Shown piece by piece: positions 18,088 to 25,992 of a DNA stretch of 64,000 nucleotides (positions are counted from its first letter, which is position 1; each line of letters opens with the position of its first letter). The notes beneath the pieces are model-generated. The model searched no databases. It worked only from the letters and a program-made list of their open reading frames with translations, and was not told the DNA's origin. This stretch comes from DATJIG01 sp050260515 (GTDB lineage: Bacteria > Pseudomonadota > Alphaproteobacteria > SMXQ01). Position numbers and translations under genes: made by a program. The DNA lies in contig JBLNCI010000044.1 in the NCBI GenBank assembly GCA_050260515.1, forward strand, positions 1 to 64,000, read 5' to 3'.

Positions 18088-19089
18088 TCAGCGATCCGGG
18101 AGGGCGAACTCGGCGACGATCGGCGCGTGCAGCGACTGCGCCGGTGGGTTCTCCTCGCCGATCTCCGCCTCGTCCATGAGGCTGTCGTTGAGGACCTCGG
18201 CACCGCTCTGGGCCGCCATCAGCGCCGGCGAGACGAGGACGTGGTCCAGCGTCTGCCTGCGACCGGCGTGGATGATCGTATGACGGCGCTCGGCGGCGAC
18301 GGCGCGTTCGGCGGGCACGAGAATGCCGCTCGCGACCGAACCGGCGCGCGTGCCGATGCTGTCGTCGCGCCCGAGGATGACCTCGACGGGCGTGTGGTGC
18401 TCCTCGGCGTTAAAGTCGCCCATCACCGCGACGAGCGGCTCACGCTCGGCGGCGAACACCTGATCGAGCCACAGCCGCACCTCAAGCGCCTGCCCCGCGC
18501 GCTTCATCTCCGAGAGCACGTAGCCTTCGGCCCATCCGCCGATCGAGCGCCAGTGCTCGCGATCGAGCTTCTGGCCCCGCACCGGAGCGGGCAGCGGGGC
18601 GCGGAGGTGCACCGCGGCGACGTGCAGCGCGCACCCGTTCGGCAGCGTCGTGCGCACGATCAGCGCCGGGCGATCCCAGCTCAGCGCCTCCGCCTCGGAC
18701 GCCGTCGGGCGGGCGGTGGTCGCGCGCCACATCGGCGCCGGCACAAGGTCGTGCCAGAGCTGGCGGACGTCGTCGATGGGCCAGCGCGACAGCACGACGA
18801 TGTTGTGGATGTCGGCGTAGTCCGTGCCGTCCCGGTTCTTCGTCGCGGCGCGGTGGAAGCGCTCGTACGGAGTCCCTTCGAGCAGCGCGTCGAGCGCCCG
18901 GAACGAGCGCGGGTGCGCCTTGGCGCCGGCGCCCTCGGGCGGCTGCGGATCTATCTCCTGCAGGCACAGGACGTCGGCATCGAGGCGCAGCAGCATCGGC
19001 CGCAGCGCCGCGATGCGCGCATCGAGCGGCGCGGTGTGCTTCGGGGCGCCGAAGTTCTCGAGGTTGAAGGTGGCAAGTCGCAGACGCAC
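18088..19089 (-). CDS. Endonuclease/exonuclease/phosphatase (EEP) family protein
   Basis: A 333-residue EEP-fold protein. The order of motifs is RLATFNLENFG (Asn ligand), DVLCLQEID (metal-binding Glu), LHVAAVHLRAP, VAVMGDFNAEEHHTPVEVILG (catalytic Asp/Asn pair) and a terminal SLHAPIVAEF with the general-base His. The RRQTLDHVLVSPAL segment carries the second Asp-His pair. The family includes nucleases, phosphatases and lipid phosphodiesterases, and the substrate cannot be told from sequence. There is no signal peptide. It is separated from the kinase gene by about 170 bp and its 5' side faces a dispersed repeat. Confidence 0.82.
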   Translation of the reverse strand: MRLRLATFNLENFGAPKHTAPLDARIAALRPMLLRLDADVLCLQEIDPQPPEGAGAKAHPRSFRALDALLEGTPYERFHRAATKNRDGTDYADIHNIVVLSRWPIDDVRQLWHDLVPAPMWRATTARPTASEAEALSWDRPALIVRTTLPNGCALHVAAVHLRAPLPAPVRGQKLDREHWRSIGGWAEGYVLSEMKRAGQALEVRLWLDQVFAAEREPLVAVMGDFNAEEHHTPVEVILGRDDSIGTRAGSVASGILVPAERAVAAERRHTIIHAGRRQTLDHVLVSPALMAAQSGAEVLNDSLMDEAEIGEENPPAQSLHAPIVAEFALPDR

Positions 19090-19121
19090 GGAGCTCTTCC
19101 GTCATGCACCGGGAGACCGAT

Positions 19122-19232
19122 CCCCCTCACCCTCCCCTCTCCCCCTGAAGGGGGAGAGGGATGCGGAGGGTTAGCGAGCCCGGCGGCGCAGCAAGCGCCG
19201 ACGGGGAGCTTACCCGAAGCCGGGTGAGGGGG
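19122..19232. repeat. MITE-like intergenic repeat, copy 1
   Basis: A 111-bp element that begins CCCCCTCACCC and ends with the inverted GGGTGAGGGGG. Inside are a GGGGAGAGGG arm, GATGCGGAGGGTTAGCGAGCC and GAGCTTACCCGAAGCCGGG. The same ordered blocks occur at 27145-27282, so these are two copies of one family. Confidence 0.75.
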
Positions 19233-19262
19233 CGCGTTGTCCTCACGCCCTCGGCCGAATCA

Positions 19263-19291
19263 AAACGGCCTCTCCAAGGGAGAGGCCGTTT
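19263..19291 (-). terminator. Intrinsic terminator of the ThDP-enzyme gene
   Basis: A perfect 13-bp stem (19263-19275 with 19279-19291) closes a 3-nt loop. Read on the minus strand, it is followed by TTTTG. It lies about 30 bp past the stop of the gene ending at 19320. Confidence 0.75.
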
Positions 19292-19319
19292 CGTCGCGAG
19301 CTTTTGCAGGCAGCGCCGA

Positions 19320-21158
19320 TCAGCGCGGCTTGCAGCGTACGTCGACGACCGCGACGCGCCCCTTCTCGACCTCGCGCACCGCGCGCTTCAGCGCGCCGGC
19401 GAGCTCGTCGGGCTCGGTGACCGGCCCCTCGGCCCAGGCGCCCCAGCCGCGAGCGAGGCTCGAGAAGTCGACCTCGGGGTCGAGCGTCGTGGTGCCGATC
19501 CAGGCGTTCTCGGGCGGACGGCCGCGCATCTTCGCGACTTCGCCCTGGTGCTCCTCGTCGTTGTACCAGGACAGGTTGTTGTTGATGACGACGAGCAGCG
19601 GGACGCGGTTGTGAACCGCGGTCCAGATCGCGCCCGACGACATCTGGAAGTCGCCGTCGCCGACCACCGCGACCGCGAACTGGCCGCGATCGCGCGCGGC
19701 GAACGCCGCGCCGACCATCGCGCCGGGACCGTGGCCGACGCCGCCGCCGCCCGAGTGGCCGACGAACTCGCCCGCGCCGCCGAACTCCCAGACGCCTTCC
19801 GGCCAGTTGCGGTGGTTGCGCAGCGTGAGGAACCACGGCTTGTTCTTCACCGCCGCCCACAGCTCGCTGACGAGGCGGTGGGGCGAGATCGGCTTGTCGT
19901 TCCAGCGCTCCTTGATCGCCTTCTGCTGCTTCGCGAACAGATCGGCCTTGCGCTTCTGCACGGCCTTGGCGCGGGCCTCGATCTTCTTCCGGAGCGACGG
20001 GTTCCTGGCGATCTTCGCCTTCACCGCGTCGACGAGCTGGCGCAGGCCGACCACCGGATCGGCCATGAGCTGCAGCGTGGTCGGGGCCACCATGCCGCCG
20101 AGGCGCGACCACGAGCGGATCGCGAGATCGTTCTGGGACAGGTCGATCAGCTTGCGGTTGCCCGCGCCCTCGCCGCGCTGGCCGCGCACGCGCGACGAGT
20201 AGGCGTCGACGGTGTTCGACAGGTCGAACATGTCGACGCCGAGGATGACGTCGGCGTCGGCGATCGCCGAACGATCGCCGGTCAGGTTGTGGGGATGGCG
20301 CGACGGGAAGCAGACGAAGCCGCGATCGTCGATGTACATGCAGCCGAGCGCCTCGACGAGCGCGACCAGCGGCTTGGTGGCTTCGGCGTTGAAGCCGATG
20401 CGGTTGGCGGTGACGATCGGGTTCTTCGCCTCGAGCAGGATGTCGACGGCCTCGGCGAGCGCCTCGGGATTGACGCCCGACGCCGCGGCCGGCTGGTAGT
20501 AGCCGGCCTCGAAGTCCGGCAGCTCGATCGGGCCGTCGAGCTCCTGCTCCTGCAGCCCGGCGTCGACCGAGACGTAGACCGGCCCCTGCGGCGCGGTCTG
20601 GGCGATCTTGTTGGCCCGGACGATCGACTCGAGCACGCCCTCGACCGTCGTCGCCTCGTCGTCCCACTTCACGAACGGCCGGATCAGCTCGCCCTGCACG
20701 TTGGCCGAGTGGAGATAGTCGATCGCGCGACGGAGCTTCGGATCGGACGGGCCCGACCCGCCGAGGACGACGACCGGCGCGCGCGCGCACCAGGCGTTGT
20801 AGACGCCCATGACGCCGTGCATCAGGCCGACGAGGTCGTGGAGGATCACCAGCGACGACCGCCCCGTCGCGTTGGCATAGCCGTGGCCCATGCCGACCGC
20901 GATGTCCTCGTGGTTGCACAGCACCGCGAGCGGCGCCTCGTTGCCGTTGTAGTTGATCAGCGAGTCGTGGAGGCCGCGGTAGCTCGATCCCGGGTTGAGG
21001 AACGCGTACTTGTAGCCGAGCCCGCGCAGCACCTCGGCCATCGCGTCGGAGCCGTACTCCGGCTTGTTGCGGCGCGCCTTCAGCTTGACCGGCCGGTCGG
21101 GGAGCGTGGCGTTGTTCGAGGCTCGCGCGGCAGAGGCGGCAGAGGGCTTCTTCGGCAT
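19320..21158 (-). CDS. Thiamine diphosphate-dependent enzyme, acetolactate synthase-like
   Basis: A 612-residue ThDP enzyme with the three-domain layout of acetohydroxyacid synthase and benzoylformate decarboxylase relatives. The N-terminal Pyr domain has the cofactor-activating Glu in AVLCNHEDIAVGMGHGYA. A central domain contains PIVTANRIGFN. The C-terminal PP domain has the ThDP/Mg motif VVGDGDFQMSSGAIWTAVHN ending in the NNN triplet. The first 30 residues are Ala/Lys-rich and not part of the fold. The start at 21158 follows AGCGAG, a weak site; an upstream extension adds only low-complexity sequence. It is not beside ilvN or ilvC, so a catabolic 2-keto acid lyase or decarboxylase role is more likely than branched-chain amino acid synthesis. 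Confidence 0.82.
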   Translation of the reverse strand: MPKKPSAASAARASNNATLPDRPVKLKARRNKPEYGSDAMAEVLRGLGYKYAFLNPGSSYRGLHDSLINYNGNEAPLAVLCNHEDIAVGMGHGYANATGRSSLVILHDLVGLMHGVMGVYNAWCARAPVVVLGGSGPSDPKLRRAIDYLHSANVQGELIRPFVKWDDEATTVEGVLESIVRANKIAQTAPQGPVYVSVDAGLQEQELDGPIELPDFEAGYYQPAAASGVNPEALAEAVDILLEAKNPIVTANRIGFNAEATKPLVALVEALGCMYIDDRGFVCFPSRHPHNLTGDRSAIADADVILGVDMFDLSNTVDAYSSRVRGQRGEGAGNRKLIDLSQNDLAIRSWSRLGGMVAPTTLQLMADPVVGLRQLVDAVKAKIARNPSLRKKIEARAKAVQKRKADLFAKQQKAIKERWNDKPISPHRLVSELWAAVKNKPWFLTLRNHRNWPEGVWEFGGAGEFVGHSGGGGVGHGPGAMVGAAFAARDRGQFAVAVVGDGDFQMSSGAIWTAVHNRVPLLVVINNNLSWYNDEEHQGEVAKMRGRPPENAWIGTTTLDPEVDFSSLARGWGAWAEGPVTEPDELAGALKRAVREVEKGRVAVVDVRCKPR

Positions 21159-21425
21159 GGTTCGCTCGCTGGATTGGGGTGGCCGCCTCCGCCGGGTGAC
21201 GGGGGCGCGGCTCGTACCTTCGCTGCGCGACGGCGGAGCCCGGAAGATGGAGACAAGCTGGGCGCTTTCGTACCATTCCGCCGCCGCGGCGGTCAAACCG
21301 GGGGCCGTTTCGGGAGCCGCTTTTCAAAGCACGGTGAGCGGGTCCGGCGGGCCTTGATGGGGCCGACCGGCGAGGCTACTGTCCGACACCGCCCGGCCGT
21401 TCCGGCGGGAACCAGGACATCATCC

Positions 21426-22577
21426 GTGAACCAGACGACGCTGCCCGCGCTTGCCTCCATCGAGGACGTGCTCGCCGACGCCCGCAAGGGGCGCATGTTC
21501 ATCCTCGTCGACGACGAGAACCGCGAGAACGAGGGCGACCTCGTCATCCCCGCCGAGAAGGCGACCGCCGAGCAGGTCAACTTCATGGCCAAGCACGGGC
21601 GCGGCCTGATCTGCCTCTCGATCACCAAGGAGCGCGCCGACGCGCTCGGCCTCGCGCCGATGGCGCCGCGCAACGAGTCGCGCCACCAGACCGCGTTCAC
21701 CGTCTCGATCGAGGCCAAGGAAGGTGTCACCACCGGCATCTCCGCCGCCGACCGCGCGCAGACGATCGCCGTCGCGATCGACCCGAACAAAGGCGCTTCC
21801 GACATCGTCACGCCGGGTCATGTGTTCCCGCTCGTGGCGCAGCCCGGCGGCGTGCTGATGCGCGCCGGACATACCGAAGCGGCCGTCGACATCTCCCGCC
21901 TCGCCGGACTCAACCCGTCGGGCGTGATCTGCGAGATCATGAACGACGACGGCACGATGGCGCGGCTGCCCGACCTCATCGGTTTCGCCCAGCGCCACGG
22001 CCTCAAGGTCGCGACGATCACCGACCTGATCGCCTACCGCCGCCGCAACGAGCGGCTGATCGAGGTGGTCGCGGAATCGACGCTGCAGAGCCGGTTCGGC
22101 GGCGACTTCAAGATCAAGGTCTACGCCAACAAGATGGCCTACGCCGAGCACCTCGCGCTGGTGTACGGCGACGTCGCCGGCGACGAGCCGGTGCTGGTGC
22201 GCATGCATCAGGTGAACCTGCTGGCCGATGCGTTGGGCGACGTGACGCCGGGACAGTTCTTCGGCGGCGACTCGCGCGCCCGCGGCGGCGAGCTCGAAGC
22301 CTCGATGCGGCTCATCGCCAAGCGCGGCCGCGGCGTCATCGTCATCATCCGCGAGCCGACTCCGACCACGATCAGCCGTCAGCTCAAGGAGCGCGACGGC
22401 CTCGCCATGCGCACGCCGATCGCCGAGTTGCGCCAGTACGGACTCGGCGCGCAGATCCTGCTCGATCTCGGCGTGAAGAAGATGATCCTGCTGTCGAACA
22501 CGCGACGCACGATCGTCGGCCTCAACGGCTACGGGATCCAGCTCGTCGGCCAGGAGCCGATTCCGCTCGCCGAGTGA
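21426..22577 (+). CDS. ribBX: RibB (DHBP synthase) with degenerate GTP cyclohydrolase II-like domain
   Basis: A 383-residue protein. The N-terminal domain (about residues 1-210) is 3,4-dihydroxy-2-butanone 4-phosphate synthase. It has the DDENRENEGDLV acidic loop, the HGRGLICL segment and GHTEAAVDISRLAG with catalytic His/Glu residues. It converts ribulose 5-phosphate to the four-carbon riboflavin precursor. The C-terminal half aligns with GTP cyclohydrolase II, but the zinc-binding cysteines and the GSRRCDCG-type loop are replaced (VLVRMHQVNLLADALGD), so it cannot bind zinc in the usual way. This matches the RibBX type known from alphaproteobacteria. The start is GTG at 21426. No FMN riboswitch is evident upstream. 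Confidence 0.88.
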   Translation: MNQTTLPALASIEDVLADARKGRMFILVDDENRENEGDLVIPAEKATAEQVNFMAKHGRGLICLSITKERADALGLAPMAPRNESRHQTAFTVSIEAKEGVTTGISAADRAQTIAVAIDPNKGASDIVTPGHVFPLVAQPGGVLMRAGHTEAAVDISRLAGLNPSGVICEIMNDDGTMARLPDLIGFAQRHGLKVATITDLIAYRRRNERLIEVVAESTLQSRFGGDFKIKVYANKMAYAEHLALVYGDVAGDEPVLVRMHQVNLLADALGDVTPGQFFGGDSRARGGELEASMRLIAKRGRGVIVIIREPTPTTISRQLKERDGLAMRTPIAELRQYGLGAQILLDLGVKKMILLSNTRRTIVGLNGYGIQLVGQEPIPLAE

Positions 22578-22628
22578 CGGCGGGCATCCGGACCTCGCCC
22601 GCTCCCAGTAGTATCCCGGAAGTCGTCC

Positions 22629-23087
22629 ATGACGCGCACCTCGATCGCCATCGCAGCGGCCGCGATCCTGGTGCTCGGGGCGGGGCTGGTCCTGTTCCGC
22701 TCGACGGGCGCGCACCGCGCCGGTCCCTCGGATGCCCGTCAGGTCGCGCGCGGCGCGGCGGTGTACGCCGACCGGTGCGCGGTGTGCCATGGACGCGATC
22801 TCGAGGGGCAGCCGAACTGGCAGGCGCGCAAGGCGGACGGCCTCCTGCCGGCGCCGCCGCACGACGCGACCGGCCACACCTGGCACCATCCTGACGCGCA
22901 ACTGTTCGCGATCACCAAATTCGGCCTGGTGCCGCCGATCGCTCCCGAAGGCTATCGCAGCGAGATGCCGGCGTTCGCCGCCACGCTCAGCGACGACGAT
23001 ATCTGGGCGGTGCTGGCGTACATCGAGAGCCGGTGGCCGGCGGACATCCGCGACCGCCACCGCCAGATCGACGCCGCCGCGCGCTGA
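22629..23087 (+). CDS. Membrane-anchored or periplasmic c-type cytochrome
   Basis: A 152-residue monoheme cytochrome. An N-terminal hydrophobic segment (residues 5-23) serves as signal or anchor. The heme motif is CAVCH (around residue 51) and the distal axial Met is probably in SEMPAFAATLSDDDIWAVLAYI, the usual C-terminal class I cytochrome c helix. It would carry electrons in the periplasm. The gene follows ribBX by about 50 bp and precedes the copper-storage gene on the same strand. A link with copper handling is only suggested by position. Confidence 0.85.
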   Translation: MTRTSIAIAAAAILVLGAGLVLFRSTGAHRAGPSDARQVARGAAVYADRCAVCHGRDLEGQPNWQARKADGLLPAPPHDATGHTWHHPDAQLFAITKFGLVPPIAPEGYRSEMPAFAATLSDDDIWAVLAYIESRWPADIRDRHRQIDAAAR

Positions 23088-23148
23088 ACCGGAACTTTCG
23101 CCGGGGCGCGGCCGTTTGCTTTCTCTTCGCCACGGATGGAGGCCCGCC

Positions 23149-23550
23149 ATGCTCGCCCGCGAGATGATCTCCGCCCACCCCGACATGCAAGGCGGCGTCA
23201 GCGACGTGCTGATCCGCTGCATCGAGGAATGCTTCGGCTGCGGCCAGACCTGCACGTCGTGCGCCGACGCCTGCCTCGCCGAGCCGATGATCGACCGCCT
23301 CAAGGAGTGCATCCGCCGCTGTCTCGACTGCGCCGACGTCTGCCTCGCCACCGGCCGGGTGATGTCGCGCCGCACGGGCTCCGACCGCAACGTCGTGCGG
23401 CAGATGCTCGAGGCGTGCGCCGTCGCGTGCCGGCACTGCGGCGACGTCTGCGAGCACCACGCCGAGGAGCACGCGCACTGCCGCATCTGCGCCGAGGAGT
23501 GCCGGCGCTGCGAGCGGGCGTGCCGCGAGGCGATGCAGAGCGTCCACTGA
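23149..23550 (+). CDS. Four-helix bundle copper-storage protein (Csp family)
   Basis: A 133-residue protein with 19 cysteines at a helical CX2-3C spacing: 24, 28, 31, 35, 38, 42, 54, 58, 61, 65, 90, 94, 97, 101, 111, 114, 118, 121 and 125. This lines the core of a four-helix bundle, as in the Csp copper-storage proteins, which bind many Cu(I) ions per monomer. There is no signal peptide, so it resembles the cytosolic Csp3 type rather than Csp1. GGAGG precedes the ATG at 23149, supporting this start over longer in-frame options. Copper binding is inferred from the family and cysteine pattern. Confidence 0.9.
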   Translation: MLAREMISAHPDMQGGVSDVLIRCIEECFGCGQTCTSCADACLAEPMIDRLKECIRRCLDCADVCLATGRVMSRRTGSDRNVVRQMLEACAVACRHCGDVCEHHAEEHAHCRICAEECRRCERACREAMQSVH

Positions 23551-23818
23551 CGGGTTGTCGCGGCCTACGTAACCCTTCGGCCGACTCGGACATTTCACAA
23601 TAAAAACGGGCGCTTCTGTCAAAGCGCCGTTGCGCCCGCGCGGCAAAGCCCGTAAAAAATTCATGGTCAAAACGGGCGTTCCGTCCGGTCACTCGCGCGT
23701 GGCCTTCGAACGCTCTACCGTTGAGGCAGGGAGTGGCACCCGAATCGGCGACGCGCCGGATCGGCGTGCGGCCACCGCTGTCCCTCGACGGACAGCGGTC
23801 GCAACAACAAGGTTCATC

Positions 23819-24721
23819 ATGGCCCGCACGAAAACGAAGTCGGCGCGCAAGCCGGCAAAATCCCGCTCGGCGACCCGCAAAGTCGTCAAAACCGCCCGCA
23901 AGATCGCCGCCAAGCTCGGCGCCAAGCCGTCGGCCGCCAAGGCACCGAAGAAGAGGTCGTCGTTCGTCACCCTGTTCGGCATGAAGATCGAGGTCGAGCG
24001 CCGCGGCAGGGGCCGCCCGCTGGTCCTGATCCCGGGCGAGGACGCGCTCGAGGCGGACCTCCCGTTCGTCGACGAGCTCGCGCGCTCGTTCGAGGTGATC
24101 ATCCCGTGGATGCCGGGGTTCGGCCGCTCCGAGCGCCCCGACTGGGTCGAGAACATGGACGATGTCGCCTACATCTTCCTCGACCTGCTCGACGCGCTGA
24201 AGCTCAAGGACGTGACGCTGGTCGGGTTCTCGCTCGGCGGCTGGATCGCGGCCGAGATGGCGATCAAGAACACGAGCCGCATCAAGAAGCTGGTGCTGGT
24301 CGACGCCTACGGCATCAAGGTCGGCGGCAAGCGCGACCGCGACATCGCCGACGTCTGGTACCTGCCGGCGGAGAAGGTGCTCGAGCTCAAGTACGTCGAT
24401 CCGGACAAGGGCAAGTTCGACTACCCGTCGATGCCCGACGAGAAGCTCGAGATCATCGCCCGCAACCGCGAGACCACCGCGCGGCTGTGCTGGGATCCCT
24501 ACATGCACCACCCGCGGCTCTATCGCCGCCTGCACCGCATCGACGTCCCGACGCTGGTGCTCTGGGGCGAGAAGGACGGCGTCGTCACGACCGACTACGG
24601 CCGCGCCTACGCCAAGGCGATCAAGGGCGCGAAGTTCGCGTCGATCCCCAACGCCGCGCATTTCCCCCACGTCGAGGCGCCCGAGAAGTTCATGAAGGAA
24701 CTCTCGCGCTTCGTCCGCTGA
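23819..24721 (+). CDS. Alpha/beta hydrolase with lysine-rich N-terminal tail
   Basis: A 300-residue protein. Residues 1-45 are a basic tail of Lys/Ala/Arg (KTKSARKPAKSRSATRK and similar), histone H1-like in composition. The remainder is an alpha/beta hydrolase fold: nucleophile elbow GFSLGG, acid in WGEKDG and catalytic His in NAAHFPHVEAPEKF. The first strand region PLVLIPGEDALEADL lacks the usual HG oxyanion dipeptide. It probably hydrolyses a C-C, ester or amide bond of a small molecule. It is the first gene of a run with the two LLM monooxygenases, ending 25 bp before the first of them. Confidence 0.82.
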   Translation: MARTKTKSARKPAKSRSATRKVVKTARKIAAKLGAKPSAAKAPKKRSSFVTLFGMKIEVERRGRGRPLVLIPGEDALEADLPFVDELARSFEVIIPWMPGFGRSERPDWVENMDDVAYIFLDLLDALKLKDVTLVGFSLGGWIAAEMAIKNTSRIKKLVLVDAYGIKVGGKRDRDIADVWYLPAEKVLELKYVDPDKGKFDYPSMPDEKLEIIARNRETTARLCWDPYMHHPRLYRRLHRIDVPTLVLWGEKDGVVTTDYGRAYAKAIKGAKFASIPNAAHFPHVEAPEKFMKELSRFVR

Positions 24722-24746
24722 TTTCAAACGCCGAAGGAGCCACACG

Positions 24747-25901
24747 ATGGACGCCTGGCACTTTACCGAGATGCCCTACCCGCACCTGCCGGATCTCTCG
24801 ACGATCCCCGGCATCCGGGTGAACCTGCCGAACAAGCACCTCGATCCCAAGGTCGCGGCGGATCTCTACAACCGCTACCTCGACGAGCACATGCTGGCCG
24901 ACGAGCTCGGCCTCAACTGCATGCTCAACGAGCACCACCAGACCGCGACCTGCCTCGACGTCGCCGCGCCGCTGTCGGCGGCCATCCTCGCGCGGCAGAC
25001 GAAGAAGGCGCGCATCTGCATCCTCGGCAACCCGATCGCCAACCGCGCCAATCCGATCCGCATCGCCGAGGAGATGGCGATGATCGACTGCATCTCGAAG
25101 GGCCGCCTCGACGCCGGCTTCGTCCGCGGCGTGCCGTACGAGGTGTTCGGCGCCAACTCCAACCCGACCCAGACCCTGGAAAGGCTCTGGGAGGGCATCG
25201 AGCTCGTGCAGCTCGCGTGGACCAGCCACGACGGCCCGGTGAACTTCGAGGGCAAGTTCTGGCACAAGCGCTGCATCAACATCTGGCCGCGCCCGTATCA
25301 GCAGCCGCACCCGCCGATCTGGATCACCGGCTCGTCGGACAAGGAGAACATCAAGAAGACCGCCCGCCACGGCTTCACCTTCGCGATGTTCCTGCAGCCG
25401 CACGAGAAGGTGCGCGAGATGTTCGACGCGTTCCGCGAATCGTCGCCCGACGACAACCCGAACCTCAAGCTCGCCTACATGCCGCTGGTCTACACCGCGG
25501 ATTCCGAGGCCGAGGCCGAGGAAGGCGCGAAGCAGCTCTCGTGGTACCTCCACGCCAAGACCGAGGCGCAGTTCCGCAACCCGCCGGGCTACGTGCCGGT
25601 GGCCTTCAACGTCAATGCGCTCAAAGGCAAGTACTCGGGCCGCACCGACGCCGTCCGCACCCAGGGCATGGACTACCTGCGCGACCAGGGCGTCCTGATC
25701 TACGGCACGCCCGACCAGGTGGTGCAGCAGATCGAGCGCCTGCAGAACCTGCTCGGCGGCTTCCGTCACCTGCTGATGATGCAGCAGGCGGGCTTCCTCA
25801 GCCACGAGCGCACGGTGCGCAGCATGACGCTGTTCGCCAAGGAGGTGTACCCGCGGGTGAAGCACCTCGGCGTCGAGGCGCCGGAACGCAAGGTCGCCTG
25901 A
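24747..25901 (+). CDS. LLM-class flavin-dependent monooxygenase, paralogue 1
   Basis: A 384-residue luciferase-like (LLM) protein. The TIM-barrel landmarks include ARICILGNPIANRANPIRIAEEMAMIDCISKGR, GFVRGVPYEVFG, PPIWITGSSDKENI and GTPDQVVQQIERL. Such enzymes use reduced FMN or F420 supplied by a partner; the flavin reductase at 28158 would suit FMNH2. It starts 25 bp after the hydrolase, with AAGGAG before the ATG. It shares long identical blocks and the N-terminus MDAWHFTEMPYP with the next gene, so the pair is a tandem duplication. Confidence 0.88.
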   Translation: MDAWHFTEMPYPHLPDLSTIPGIRVNLPNKHLDPKVAADLYNRYLDEHMLADELGLNCMLNEHHQTATCLDVAAPLSAAILARQTKKARICILGNPIANRANPIRIAEEMAMIDCISKGRLDAGFVRGVPYEVFGANSNPTQTLERLWEGIELVQLAWTSHDGPVNFEGKFWHKRCINIWPRPYQQPHPPIWITGSSDKENIKKTARHGFTFAMFLQPHEKVREMFDAFRESSPDDNPNLKLAYMPLVYTADSEAEAEEGAKQLSWYLHAKTEAQFRNPPGYVPVAFNVNALKGKYSGRTDAVRTQGMDYLRDQGVLIYGTPDQVVQQIERLQNLLGGFRHLLMMQQAGFLSHERTVRSMTLFAKEVYPRVKHLGVEAPERKVA

Positions 25902-25992
25902 TCGTCAGATACCAGGGGGCGCTCCGGGCGACGGAGCGCCCCTTTCCTTTCCGCCCCTTTCCCGTCGGCCCAACGCACCCGAGTCGATCCGC

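Noticed and set aside
21159..21425. FMN riboswitch before the riboflavin gene
   Set aside because: None of the conserved RFN-element blocks can be found in the 266-bp gap; only GC-rich repeats of Gly/Arg-coding type are seen.
23609..23628. Terminator hairpin after the copper-storage gene
   Set aside because: The 7-bp stem is followed by a T-run only on the minus strand, where no gene ends. On the plus strand no T-run follows.
23710..23730. Possible tRNA on the minus strand (GCTCTACCGTTGAG-like D-arm)
   Set aside because: Only a D-arm-like stretch is present. The anticodon arm, T-arm spacing and acceptor stem are missing, so it is chance similarity or at most a decayed fragment.
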